Part shown: in pieces, positions 20,561 to 31,263 of the stretch
Position numbering within the stretch: the stretch's first letter is position 1
Layout: each line of letters begins with the position of its first letter
Assembly (NCBI GenBank): GCA_027488845.1
Contig: JAIYBC010000063.1
Span: 1-64,000, forward strand
Length of the DNA: 64,000 nt
Direction: 5' to 3'
DNA from: Verrucomicrobiales bacterium
GTDB taxonomy: Bacteria; Verrucomicrobiota; Verrucomicrobiia; Limisphaerales; UBA9464
Made by a program: the position numbers and the translations under genes
The notes under the pieces: model-generated
The model's input: only the letters and a program-made list of their open reading frames with translations
Told to the model about the DNA's origin: nothing
The model's database searches: none

Positions 20561-21610
20561 ATGGATCCCCGTCGACCTGAGTCCCAAGCCACACGCATTC
20601 CCTGGGTTGTGCTCGCCACTGTCGTGCTGGTGGCCGCGGGAACCTTCTTCGTGTGGAAGCGTTCGGCCGCCCGTTCCGTCCCAACGACAGCCACCAACGG
20701 AACACCATCGGGAACCGGGCCGCTGGCGTCGGGTCCGTCTGCGAAGCCCGCTTCCGCCGAACCGGCTACCGCAACCGCCCCGTCACCGCAGACGCAGACG
20801 CCGGCGCCGAACTCGGCTGGAACCGCTTCTTCGGGCGCGGCGGGATCCGATGCGGCAAACCGGCCTTCTCCGACGTCGGCCACCGGCGTTTCCGTCGCCT
20901 CGGGGATCAGGGACTCCGTCCCGACATCGGTCACGGTCGGCGGCGCGGCCGTTTCCGGACCCGGGCTGTTGCACGGAGTCGTGCGCCTGGAAGGCACGCC
21001 TCCGGCGGAACGCGAGATCACCCCGATCCGGGCGGACCGTCTCTGCGGAGCCCTGCACACGAATGCGGTCCTGACCCGGAGGTACGTGCTGGGCAAGGAA
21101 CGCGGACTCGCCAACGTCGTCGTCTCCTTGGTCGCCGTTCCTCCCGGGCTCGTGTTCCAGCCAGCGACGGAGAAGCCGCTGCTGGACCAGGTCGGATGCG
21201 TGTACGAGCCGCCGGTGATCACCCTCACGACCCAGCAGGTGGTCCGGATCCGCAACTCGGACCCCTTCCTGCACAACGTCAACGCCCAGGCCCGGGCGAA
21301 CCGGGGCTTCAACTTCGCCCAGGCGACGGCGGGACAGGTCAACGAGAAGTCCTTCGCCGAGCCCGAGTCCGGGATCCGTCTCATCTGCAATGTCCATCCG
21401 TGGATGGCCGCCAGCGTCTCCGTGTTCCCGCATCCCTTCCATGCGGTGACCGATCAGGACGGCCGGTGGCGCTTCAGCCAACCCCTGCCCGCGGGACGCC
21501 ATGAACTGGAATTCAACCATCGCACCGCGGGCACCCGTCGGGTGGTGGTCGAGGTCGGTGCCACCGAAGCCGCCCCGCTGGAGGTCTCTCTCGAGGTGCC
21601 GCAGTCCTGA
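20561..21610 (+). CDS. Membrane-anchored cupredoxin-like protein
   Basis: 349 residues from the ATG at 20561, divergent from pair B. Residues 12-30 form a transmembrane or uncleaved signal segment (IPWVVLATVVLVAAGTFFV). A Pro/Ala/Ser/Thr-rich linker follows to about residue 128. The C-terminal domain has plastocyanin-type copper ligands: His238 (FLHNV), then Cys276, His279 and Met282 in LICNVHPWMAA. After these comes a short carboxypeptidase-regulatory-like beta domain (HAVTDQDGRWRF). It may carry one copper and shuttle electrons at the cell surface, perhaps with the haem proteins nearby. That link is inferred from position. A much longer upstream open frame is an artefact of GC content. Confidence 0.75.
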   Translation: MDPRRPESQATRIPWVVLATVVLVAAGTFFVWKRSAARSVPTTATNGTPSGTGPLASGPSAKPASAEPATATAPSPQTQTPAPNSAGTASSGAAGSDAANRPSPTSATGVSVASGIRDSVPTSVTVGGAAVSGPGLLHGVVRLEGTPPAEREITPIRADRLCGALHTNAVLTRRYVLGKERGLANVVVSLVAVPPGLVFQPATEKPLLDQVGCVYEPPVITLTTQQVVRIRNSDPFLHNVNAQARANRGFNFAQATAGQVNEKSFAEPESGIRLICNVHPWMAASVSVFPHPFHAVTDQDGRWRFSQPLPAGRHELEFNHRTAGTRRVVVEVGATEAAPLEVSLEVPQS

Positions 21611-21656
21611 GACGGACCGATGCGGATGGGATCGGCACGCCAAGCCGCGAAGCCGT

Positions 21657-21777
21657 CGGAGGATCCACGCGGAGCCGCGGGGTTCGCGGGGGAATCGCCC
21701 TTTCGTTCCCGGCATGGGTGTCCTCTCGGCGTCTTGGCGTTTTTGCGTGAGGTCCGTCTTCGCCCCGACGGAATCGT
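21657..21777. repeat. 121-base dispersed repeat, copy 1
   Basis: Nearly identical to 21974-22094 at an offset of 317 bases. It ends with gcgtgaggtccgtcttcgcc, seen in part at 12090 (inverted) and near 55100. No gene is visible in the 551-base gap 21611-22161, which consists of these two copies and the sequence between them. Confidence 0.9.
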
Positions 21778-21828
21778 CACGGAGCGAGCATCGAGGAAGG
21801 CCGGGACTTCGTACGGCAGGGATTCTTG

Positions 21829-21853
21829 GCACCCTTCGCACCCTTCGTTGTGA
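21829..21853 (-). repeat. AAGGGTGC-core repeat, inverted relative to 15.4 kb
   Basis: On the minus strand it begins gttcacaacgaagggtgcga and continues agggtgccaaga, matching the end of the 15.3 kb repeat with few differences. It links the two repeat clusters into one dispersed family. Confidence 0.65.
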
Positions 21854-21973
21854 ACTCCGATTCGAAGTCACAGCCGTATTCTTGCGACCACTTGATCCGC
21901 ACGCTTCTCCGCGAGAGAACAACTCCCTCCTCCTTCCGGGACCCCGCACTTGGCCAACAGCTCGGCAGGCCGC

Positions 21974-22094
21974 CGGAGGACCCACGCGGAGCCGCGGGGT
22001 TCGCGGGGGAATCGCGCTTTCGTTCCCGGCATGGGTGTCCTCTCGGCGTCTTGGCGTTTTTGCGTGAGGTCCGTCTTCGCCCTGACGGAATCGT
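21974..22094. repeat. 121-base dispersed repeat, copy 2
   Basis: Second direct copy of the 21657 element with only a few substitutions. It ends 67 bases before the AraC regulator's start codon and may hold or disturb its promoter. Confidence 0.9.
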
Positions 22095-22161
22095 TCCGGA
22101 CAGGCGCCTTGCCTGACGCCCTTGTTGACGTCGGTTTCGGGGGCTAGGTTCGCCGCCGCAG

Positions 22162-23130
22162 ATGGGAGCACGCCGACAACCGGATCCGAACGCCTTCGAG
22201 GGCGAGGCCGCGGCGTGGCGTGCGGTCGGGGCCGGTTGGCGACAGCTGTCGGGCAACTTCACCGACCTCGGCTTCAGCTTCGAGTGGCACGACTTCAACT
22301 CCACACAGCCGCCCGACTGGGCCCGCAGCTTCCATCCGGGAAGCCTGGAACTCTGCCTCAACCTCTCGGGCAACGGCGAGGTGCGGAACGGCGACGCCCG
22401 CGCCGCCTTCGCGCCCCGCACTGCCGGCTTCTACCTGCAGGGCGCCGATCCGCTCAGCGCGGCCCGCACCCCGGGGGAAACCCACCAGTTCATCACCGTC
22501 GAGTTCCGCCCGGACTTCCTCGTCCGCCATCTCGGAGGGGTCCGTGAAGGCCTGCATCCGCTGGTGCGCCACGTCGCCTCTGGCGGTGCCGTGGAGTCCG
22601 GCGTCTCCGCACCTTCCGCCCTGACCACGCGTCAGCGCGAACTGGTCGCCACGCTGCGTCAGCCGCCGGTGCTCGCGGGCGCCCAGACGCTCTGGTACGG
22701 CGCCAAGGCCGTCGAGCTGATGAGCGAGTTCTTCTTCGAGCCGCCGGCCGACGCCGAGCTGTTCTGCCACCGCCAACAGCGGGTGGCGGCCGGCCGGGTC
22801 GAGGCCGTGGTCGCGATGCTCAAGAAGGACCTGGTGAACCCGCCGTCGCTCGAGCAGATCTCGCGCGAGGTCGCCTGCAGTCCGTTCTACCTGAGCCGGA
22901 CCTTCTCCAAGGAGATGGGCCAGACCATCCCCCAGTACGTGCGCCAGCTGCGGATGGAGAAGGCCGCGGAGCTGCTGAAGTCGGGCGAATACAACGTGAC
23001 CGAGGTCGCGTTCGAGGTCGGATACAACAGCCTCAGCCACTTCAGCGCGGCGTTCCACCAGACCTTCGGATGCTGCCCCGGCCTCTACCCGATGTCCACG
23101 CCCACACAGAAGGCGGGACGCGGGAAGTGA
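22162..23130 (+). CDS. AraC family transcriptional regulator
   Basis: 322 residues. The C-terminal 100 residues form the double helix-turn-helix of AraC/XylS proteins (SLEQISREVACSPFYLSRTF, then YNVTEVAFEVGYNSLSHFSA). The N-terminal 190 residues are an effector-binding cupin-like domain (PGETHQFITVEFRPDFLV). Such regulators usually activate nearby catabolic genes. The lone DUF1501 gene starts 147 bases downstream on the same strand, and the next large genes after it are pair C, so either could be a target. The ligand is unknown. Confidence 0.88.
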   Translation: MGARRQPDPNAFEGEAAAWRAVGAGWRQLSGNFTDLGFSFEWHDFNSTQPPDWARSFHPGSLELCLNLSGNGEVRNGDARAAFAPRTAGFYLQGADPLSAARTPGETHQFITVEFRPDFLVRHLGGVREGLHPLVRHVASGGAVESGVSAPSALTTRQRELVATLRQPPVLAGAQTLWYGAKAVELMSEFFFEPPADAELFCHRQQRVAAGRVEAVVAMLKKDLVNPPSLEQISREVACSPFYLSRTFSKEMGQTIPQYVRQLRMEKAAELLKSGEYNVTEVAFEVGYNSLSHFSAAFHQTFGCCPGLYPMSTPTQKAGRGK

Positions 23131-23277
23131 CCCCTTCAACCGCCTCAACGACGACGGACCGGCCGGAGTCCAAAGCGGGGCCGATTCCGCCCAAGAAACA
23201 GCCGGGGTTTGGAATGGCCCGAACCCCGGGTCCCCCGCCATAGTGCGCGGGTCCAATCCCGGTTCCCGAGCCTTCCC

Positions 23278-24723
<1,446 letters not shown>

Positions 24724-24959
24724 CCCGTGGTTCGACACGGATTCCACGGATCCGGAGTCCATCCGCAGATCGGACAGAGGCACGCAGATGCCGGCGGGTG
24801 AAACCAACCGGATCCGGCAAGCCGCCCGCCACTGGCCACTGGCAACGGACAACAAACCACAAACAACGGCCACTCCGTGAAATCCGTTTCCTCCCCATCC
24901 ATTCCCGGATTTTAGCCTGACTCCCTTCGCACGGGACGGAACTGTTCGCACGTTCCCCG

Positions 24960-27900
24960 ATGGAGCCCAGGCCCACATCCCGTACCGGTTTCCGCGCGTC
25001 CCTCCGCCGCGGCGCCGGCCTTGGCGGAGTTCTGCTTGGGCTCCTGACCGGAACGCACCGGGGGAACGGAGCGGAACCGCATTGGGCCTTCCAACCCATC
25101 CGCGACACGGCGTCGCCGGCGGTGAAGGACCCCGGCTGGTGCCGGACCTCCCTCGACCGGTTCATCCTCGCCCGCCTCGAGGAATCCGGTCGCCGCCCGG
25201 CGCCCGAGGCGGACCGACGTACCCTGATCCGGCGGCTCGCCTACGACCTCACCGGGCTGCCGCCCACTGCGGAGGAGGTCGACGCCTTCGAGCGGGATCC
25301 GGCATCCGACGCCTACGAACGGCTCGTGGACCGGCTGCTGGCCTCGCCGCGGTACGGGGAACAGTGGGGACGTCGCTGGCTCGACGTGGTGCGCTATGCC
25401 GACACCGCGGGGGAGACCGCCGACTACCCGGTGCCCACGGCGTGGCGCTATCGGAACTACGTCGTCGACGCCCTCAACGCGGACATGCCGTACGACCGGT
25501 TCCTCCGGGAACAGGTCGCCGGGGACATCCTCGCCCGCGAGCAACCCGCGGACGGCTACGCACGCAAGGTCGCCGCCACCGGCTTCATCACCATCTCCCG
25601 GCGCTTCGGCTTCGACTCCGAGAACTACCACCACCTCACCGTGCAGGACACGATCGACACGGTGGGCCAGGCGGTCCTCGGCCTGACGCTCGGCTGCGCG
25701 CGGTGCCATCCGCACAAGTACGACCCGGTCTCGTCGGCCGACTACTACGGGCTCTACGGCATCTTCGAGAGCACGCGCTACAGCTTCCCCGGATCCGAAC
25801 AGAAGCAGCGGCACCGCGCGCTCGTGCCGATGGTGCCGCCGTCGGAGTCGCACGCCGCCTGGCAGGTCCACGAGGAACGTCTGGCGGCGTTGGCGGCGCG
25901 GCTCGAGGCCCTTGGGAAGTCCGGGCCGGGCGGGACGCTGCGGTCGCTTGACGAGACCGACGGCGACTTCGAGATGCAGGCGCCGGCCGCGGGCGGCAGC
26001 AAGGGCGTGCTGGTTCCGCCGTGGGTCTACGACGGGCCGATCGCGGTGGCCGGCGAGGCCCAGAGCCCGTTCCGCAACGTGCATCCCTCCGGGAAGGTCG
26101 GCGCCTCCGTTCCCGCCGGGACCAACGCCTATCGGCTCGGCCAGGCGCTCCTGGCCGCACCCGTCGACGGATCGGCGACGCTGCACGGCAACCTGGACTT
26201 CCGCTTCGCCCCCGTGGACGCCGCCAAGTCCTCGCCCGCGCCGCATCGGTTCTGGATCGGCGAGTCGCCGGAGCATCCGCGGGTCTCCGTGGAACTCACC
26301 TCCCACAAGGCCCTGCTCCGCACCGCGGCGGGAACGTTCCCGATCCGCGACCTGAAGCCGGGCGAATGGCAGAGCCTGCGCGTGTCGGCGGATCCCAAGG
26401 CGGGAACGGTCTCGGGGCACCTGGGGAATCCCGGGGACGACGTCGCGTTCGGCCCGTTCCCGTTGGGTCCCGAAGCCGGTGCGCCGCGGCTGCTCGAGTT
26501 CGGACTCGCGGCCACACCGGCCGCCGGGGCGTCGATCGACGCCATCGCGTTCGACCACCTCGAGGTGCGGGACCGTCCGTTCGCGCCGGTCTCGCGTACG
26601 GCCCGCTCCTTCCCCGACCTCGCCGCACGGCCCGACCCGGCCGCAACGCGTCGGGAACTGGCCACGCTCACCGAGGACGACGGCGGCTTCGAACTCGGCA
26701 CGGATGGCGAGCCGCCCTCGGCGCCGTGGAATCCCGGGCCGAACGCCGCGGTCCGCATCCAGGCTTCGGCCCAGAGCCCGTTCACGGACGTGGCCCAAGT
26801 CGGAGAACTCGGACTGCATCTCGGCAACCTCGGCGTGTACGACGGCTTCGGACGCACGCTGCCCAAGCTCTGGACCGCCGAATCGGCTCCGGAGATCCAC
26901 GTCGGCTTCGATTTCCGGGCGACGGACGTGGCGGCCGGCGGCGACGGCTCCTGGCGGTTCCACATCGGGCACGGACCCGGGCCTTCACCGGCGGTGGAGC
27001 TGTTCTTCAACGGCCGGGAGTTCTTCCGCCGCAGCGGTGACGCCCGCGACGCGGTGGGTCCGATCGCGGTGGGGACCTGGTACCAGGTCCGCGTCGCCCT
27101 GGACCTGAAGGCCCGGGCCTGGCGCGGCACCCTGACCGCTTTCCCGGCAGGCGGGGAACGTCAATTCGACGGGCGCTTCGCCGAGGGCTGGGACGGCTGG
27201 ATCGACTACACCTTCATCGACAGCTACGGGCATCGCGGCGGCGTCCGGCCGGCCATCGACGTGGACAACTTCTTCGTGCGTCCCACGCCGCTGCCGTCCT
27301 TGACGGCCGTTGCCGCCGCGGAATCCGCCGGTGTCCGGGAGGAGCGCCGACGCAAGGTCGCGGCGTTGCGGGGACGCATGGCGGACTTCGATCGCGAGGC
27401 GACGGAGCTGAGGCAGGAGATGGAGCGCCTGCTGGTCGACGGTCCGTTCCCGATGGCCTACGCCGTCACCGAGGGCACGCCGCGGGACGCCCGCATCCAG
27501 CTGCGGGGCGAACCGGACCGTCCGGGAGGGACCGCTCCCCGCTCGTTGCTGCCGGCGGCCGGCGGCGGGGCGCTCCCGGAGGGGCTCCGTGGCAGCGGAC
27601 GCCGCGAGCTGGCCGAATGGCTTGCCTCGTCGGCGAATCCGCTCACCGCCCGGGTCATGGCGAATCGGCTGTGGCTCGGCCACTTCGGGACCGGCCTCGT
27701 GCGGACGCCGAACGACTTCGGGACGCGCGGACAGCGGCCGAGCCACCCGGAACTGCTCGACCACCTGGCGACGGAGTTCCGGCGGAACGGCTGGTCCATG
27801 AAGGCGCTGCACCGGCTGATCGTGAACAGCGCGACCTACCGTCAGCGCAGCGCGGCGACCTCGGGGTCGGAAGCCGCACCGTCCCGGTCCTCGGGTCCGG

Positions 27901-28529
27901 AATGCCCCGCCTGCGCACCGGCCGGGCCGGAGTCCGCGCCCACGTTCGTGGCGGTGGCCGCCGCGGAGAGCTTCTCCCCGTTCCCACGTCGGCGCCTGAC
28001 CGCGGAGGAGGTCCGCGACGCGGTGCTGTTGACCGCGGGACGCCTCGACGAGAGCCCGGGCACGGGGCATCCGTTCCCGTCGCCGACAACTTGGGGCTAC
28101 ACCCAGCACGGACCGTATCTCGGCCAGTACGAGCACACGCGGCGGAGCCTCTACCTGATGACGCAGCGGATCCGGCGACATGGGTTCCTCGCCCTGTTCG
28201 ACGGGGCGGACCCGAACGGCAGCACGCCGGAGCGGCGGACCAGCACGGTGCCCACGCAGGCGCTGTTCTTCCTGAACGACCCGTTCGTCCACGACAACGC
28301 CGCCGCCCTCGCTGCACGGATTCACGTGGCGGACGGCGACCCGTTGGTGGGCCTCTTCCGTGCGGTCCTGGGACGGGATCCGTCGGACGACGAGGCACGG
28401 CGGGCGGCGGCGTTCATGGACGGCTACCGTCGGCGGCTGGCCGCAGGGACCCCGGAACCCGCACGGGAAGCCCTCGCCGCCTGGGCCCGGGTGCTGTACG
28501 GCGCGAACGAGTTCCTCACCGTGGACTGA
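24960..28529 (+). CDS. DUF1549/DUF1553 protein lacking PSCyt1, with two LamG-like modules, pair C
   Basis: 1189 residues. No CxxCH haem domain precedes DUF1549. The chain goes from a weak signal segment (GAGLGGVLLGLLTG) straight to DRFILARLEESGRRPAPEAD and LTGLPPTAEEV. The internal CARCHPHKYDP is present from residue 246. Two related beta-sandwich segments follow, about residues 330-543 and 573-778. Each starts with a D-x-FE run, has an A-x-SPF motif, a W/F-x-IG strand and a GxWxxxRV strand. They look like duplicated LamG/concanavalin-type sugar-binding modules. DUF1553 starts near residue 880 (NPLTARVMANRLWLGHFGTG). Around residue 980 an unusual Ser/Pro/Ala insert containing CPAC interrupts it. 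Pair C's DUF1501 gene follows 19 bases later. Confidence 0.87.
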   Translation: MEPRPTSRTGFRASLRRGAGLGGVLLGLLTGTHRGNGAEPHWAFQPIRDTASPAVKDPGWCRTSLDRFILARLEESGRRPAPEADRRTLIRRLAYDLTGLPPTAEEVDAFERDPASDAYERLVDRLLASPRYGEQWGRRWLDVVRYADTAGETADYPVPTAWRYRNYVVDALNADMPYDRFLREQVAGDILAREQPADGYARKVAATGFITISRRFGFDSENYHHLTVQDTIDTVGQAVLGLTLGCARCHPHKYDPVSSADYYGLYGIFESTRYSFPGSEQKQRHRALVPMVPPSESHAAWQVHEERLAALAARLEALGKSGPGGTLRSLDETDGDFEMQAPAAGGSKGVLVPPWVYDGPIAVAGEAQSPFRNVHPSGKVGASVPAGTNAYRLGQALLAAPVDGSATLHGNLDFRFAPVDAAKSSPAPHRFWIGESPEHPRVSVELTSHKALLRTAAGTFPIRDLKPGEWQSLRVSADPKAGTVSGHLGNPGDDVAFGPFPLGPEAGAPRLLEFGLAATPAAGASIDAIAFDHLEVRDRPFAPVSRTARSFPDLAARPDPAATRRELATLTEDDGGFELGTDGEPPSAPWNPGPNAAVRIQASAQSPFTDVAQVGELGLHLGNLGVYDGFGRTLPKLWTAESAPEIHVGFDFRATDVAAGGDGSWRFHIGHGPGPSPAVELFFNGREFFRRSGDARDAVGPIAVGTWYQVRVALDLKARAWRGTLTAFPAGGERQFDGRFAEGWDGWIDYTFIDSYGHRGGVRPAIDVDNFFVRPTPLPSLTAVAAAESAGVREERRRKVAALRGRMADFDREATELRQEMERLLVDGPFPMAYAVTEGTPRDARIQLRGEPDRPGGTAPRSLLPAAGGGALPEGLRGSGRRELAEWLASSANPLTARVMANRLWLGHFGTGLVRTPNDFGTRGQRPSHPELLDHLATEFRRNGWSMKALHRLIVNSATYRQRSAATSGSEAAPSRSSGPECPACAPAGPESAPTFVAVAAAESFSPFPRRRLTAEEVRDAVLLTAGRLDESPGTGHPFPSPTTWGYTQHGPYLGQYEHTRRSLYLMTQRIRRHGFLALFDGADPNGSTPERRTSTVPTQALFFLNDPFVHDNAAALAARIHVADGDPLVGLFRAVLGRDPSDDEARRAAAFMDGYRRRLAAGTPEPAREALAAWARVLYGANEFLTVD

Positions 28530-28548
28530 GAAGGGGAGACACCGGGAA

Positions 28549-29955
28549 ATGACACGCAACCACAGGGCCTTCGATCCGGGACGCCGTTCCTTCGTCCGCT
28601 CCCTCGTCGCCGGATCGTCGCTGTTCCCCGGCGTCGTCTCGCAGCTGATGGCCGAGGACGGTCCGCGCGATCCGCTGCAACCGCGGGCCGCGCACCACAC
28701 GCCGAAGGCGAAGCGGGTGATCTTCCTCTACATGAGCGGCGGCGTGTCGCACGTGGACGCGTGGGATCCGAAGCCGCGGCTGTTCGCGGACGCGGGCAAG
28801 ACCGTTTCGGTGGACGAGTTCCAGGGCCGGAAGGGCGACTTCCGGATGTTCGTGAAGCGGCCGCAGTGGGAGTTCGCACGCCATGGGCGGTGCGGGACGG
28901 AGGTCAGCTCGCTGTTCCCGCACATGGCGGGCTGCGTGGACGACCTCTGCCTGATCCGGTCGATGACCTCGGACCACACGAACCACTACGAGGCGACGCT
29001 GGGCATCCACACCGGCTCGTTCACGTTCGCGCGTCCGAGCATCGGCTCCTGGGTGAGCTACGGGCTCGGCTCGGAGAACCGGAACCTCCCGTCGTTCGTG
29101 GTGATCGCGCCGAAGTCGCCGTACGCGGGCAGCCAGGTCTGGGGAAGCGACTTCCTGCCGGGATCGCACCAGGGAACCCTCGTTATGCCGGGGGCCGAGC
29201 CGGTGGCGAACCTGCGCCGGCGTTCGGCCTCGGAGGAACTCCAGCGGATGGAGCTGGAGGCGATGGCCGAGATGAACCGGACGCACCTGGCGCCGCGGGA
29301 TTCCGATCCGCTGCTCCAGGCGCGGATGCGCTCCTTCGAGACCGCGTTCGGCATGCAGATGGAAATGCCAGAGCTGTTCGACCTCTCGAAGGAGAGCGAC
29401 GGGACGCTGGAGATGTACGGTCTGGAGCGCGGGAGCACGCAGGGCTTCGCCTGGCAGTGCCTCGTGGCCCGCAGGCTGGCCGAGCGCGGGGTGCGGTTCG
29501 TCGAGCTGATCGACGTGGGATCCTCCGACAACTGGGACGCCCACGGCGACATGCTGACCCACACCCCGCTGGCGCGGAACGTCGACCGGCCGATCGCGGG
29601 ACTGCTCCGGGACCTGAAGCGCCGCGGGATGCTGGACGACACGCTGGTGGTGTGGACCACGGAGTTCGGAAGGACACCGTTCAACGCCGCCGCGGACGCC
29701 AAGGGCCGGGAACACCACCATTGGGTCTTCTCCAGCTGGCTGGCCGGCGCCGGCATACGGCCGGGAACGGTGTACGGGGAATCCGACGAACACGGCATCC
29801 GCGTGGCGAAGGACGGCGTCCACGTCCACGACTTCCACGCCACCATCCTGCACCTGATGGGGCTGGACCACGAACGCCTCACCTACCGCCATGCCGGCCG
29901 CGACTTCCGTCTCACCGACGTGGCCGGGAACGTGGTGAAGGGCGTCCTGGCCTGA
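28549..29955 (+). CDS. DUF1501 protein, Tat-exported, pair C
   Basis: 468 residues from an ATG 19 bases after the pair C large gene, with the purine-rich GAAGGGGAG in between as ribosome-binding site. The signal is RRSFVRSLVAGSSLFPG. Landmarks are YMSGGVSHVDAWDPKP, VVWTTEFGRTPFNAA and [14 protein letters not shown]. It has TTEFGRTP where the pair A and B proteins have GGEFGRTP, which marks a distinct subgroup. The C-terminus reads DVAGNVVKGVLA instead of the usual DVHGE. The gene end is 24 bases from the converging thioredoxin gene. Confidence 0.9.
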   Translation: MTRNHRAFDPGRRSFVRSLVAGSSLFPGVVSQLMAEDGPRDPLQPRAAHHTPKAKRVIFLYMSGGVSHVDAWDPKPRLFADAGKTVSVDEFQGRKGDFRMFVKRPQWEFARHGRCGTEVSSLFPHMAGCVDDLCLIRSMTSDHTNHYEATLGIHTGSFTFARPSIGSWVSYGLGSENRNLPSFVVIAPKSPYAGSQVWGSDFLPGSHQGTLVMPGAEPVANLRRRSASEELQRMELEAMAEMNRTHLAPRDSDPLLQARMRSFETAFGMQMEMPELFDLSKESDGTLEMYGLERGSTQGFAWQCLVARRLAERGVRFVELIDVGSSDNWDAHGDMLTHTPLARNVDRPIAGLLRDLKRRGMLDDTLVVWTTEFGRTPFNAAADAKGREHHHWVFSSWLAGAGIRPGTVYGESDEHGIRVAKDGVHVHDFHATILHLMGLDHERLTYRHAGRDFRLTDVAGNVVKGVLA

Positions 29956-29979
29956 ATCCCCGTCGGGCTGCCATGGCCG

Positions 29980-31200
29980 CTACTTCTCGGCGAGCAGGTC
30001 CTCGACCTTCTTGGCCATGCCGGGATGCGCATCGAGGTCGCGCAGGATCCCCTTTCGGTCCACCAGCCACATGGTCGGATACTGGACGATGCCGAGCTCC
30101 TCGAGCATGCGGCTCTCGCGTCCGGCCGGATCGAAGTACTGGGGCCACGTCATGCCGGCCCGCTTCACGAAGGACTTCAGCTCGCCCTGCTCCTCGTCGG
30201 CGCTGATCCCGACGATCTCGAATCCCTGGGGCTGGAGGCGTCGATGCAGGGCGACGAGTTCGGGGACCGAGGCGACGCAGGGCGGGCACCAGGTCGCCCA
30301 GAAGTCGACCAGCACCACCTTGCCGCGGAGGTCGGAGACCTTGACCTTGCGCCCGTCGAGCGCCGTGAACTCGAGGTCGAAGGGCTTGTCGAGCCGGTCG
30401 AAACGCGACTTGGCCATCTTGGCCTGCAACCGGAGGACCGGATGCGCGTTGGTGGCCCGAAGGACCTCCTCGACGAGGGGCCGTGCGCGTTTCGGCGAGC
30501 CCAGCCGCACGATCTCCATCATGGCCGCCAACACGGACGGCTCCTCGGGATGTTCCTTCCGGATCAGCCGCAGCTCCGCCTCGAAGGTGTCGAGCACGCT
30601 GTCGAGTCCCTTGGACTGCATGGACTGCGCCTTGGCGACCGCCGCCTGCATCTTCAGTTCGAAGGCGCTCGGCTCAGGGGCGAGCACGGGGTTGGCCTCC
30701 TCGGGACCGAGTCCCTCCAGTTCCGCGACGCGGTCCTCGGCACCGAGCTGGATCGCGGCCTTGAGCAGCTCACGGTGGATCGACTTCGCGAACTTCGCGT
30801 TGCGATGGGACGGGAACCGCAGGGCGAACTCCTTCGCCTTGTCCGCGGCCTTGCCCGCGGCGACGGACAAGGACTTCCGGAACTCCTTCCGCTGCTCTTC
30901 GGTGGGCGGCGTGGTGTTCCATTCCGCCGGGGCGGCGGGCACGCGGTTGGCCTTGTCCAGTTCGTCGTAGGCCTTCTCCGCGTCGTCGGGCAGCAACCAG
31001 CCTCCGGCCGGCGGCACCAGGGCCACGGCATTGGTCAGGACCAACGCCACCGGGGCGGAGGTCGCCAGGGAAACCGCAGGGACCGCAGGGACCGCAGGGG
31101 CCGGGGCCGCCGGCTTCGGCGGGATCGTGTCCTCGGCCCGACCCGGCGACGGGAGGAGGATGAGGAGCGCGGCGACGGGGCCGAGGAGTTTGGACGACAT
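29980..31200 (-). CDS. TlpA-like thioredoxin-fold protein, exported
   Basis: 406 residues from the ATG at 31200, which is followed by a signal peptide (LLGPVAALLILLPSPGRA). Residues 20-60 are Pro/Ala-rich. A helical middle region with repeated-looking segments (about 80-260) may be a TPR-like scaffold. The C-terminal 130 residues are a TlpA/ResA thioredoxin domain with VVLVDFWATWCPPC (Cys305, Cys308) and the cis-proline region QYPTMWLVDR. Such proteins reduce disulfides in the periplasm, often for cytochrome c maturation, which would suit this haem-rich neighbourhood. No specific partner can be named. The in-frame ATG at 31236 is less likely. Confidence 0.85.
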   Translation of the reverse strand: MSSKLLGPVAALLILLPSPGRAEDTIPPKPAAPAPAVPAVPAVSLATSAPVALVLTNAVALVPPAGGWLLPDDAEKAYDELDKANRVPAAPAEWNTTPPTEEQRKEFRKSLSVAAGKAADKAKEFALRFPSHRNAKFAKSIHRELLKAAIQLGAEDRVAELEGLGPEEANPVLAPEPSAFELKMQAAVAKAQSMQSKGLDSVLDTFEAELRLIRKEHPEEPSVLAAMMEIVRLGSPKRARPLVEEVLRATNAHPVLRLQAKMAKSRFDRLDKPFDLEFTALDGRKVKVSDLRGKVVLVDFWATWCPPCVASVPELVALHRRLQPQGFEIVGISADEEQGELKSFVKRAGMTWPQYFDPAGRESRMLEELGIVQYPTMWLVDRKGILRDLDAHPGMAKKVEDLLAEK

Positions 31201-31263
31201 GTGATTCAAAGGTGGCGACGCTTGGGAGCGGGGCAAATTCGATTCCGGTCACCAACCGCGGGA

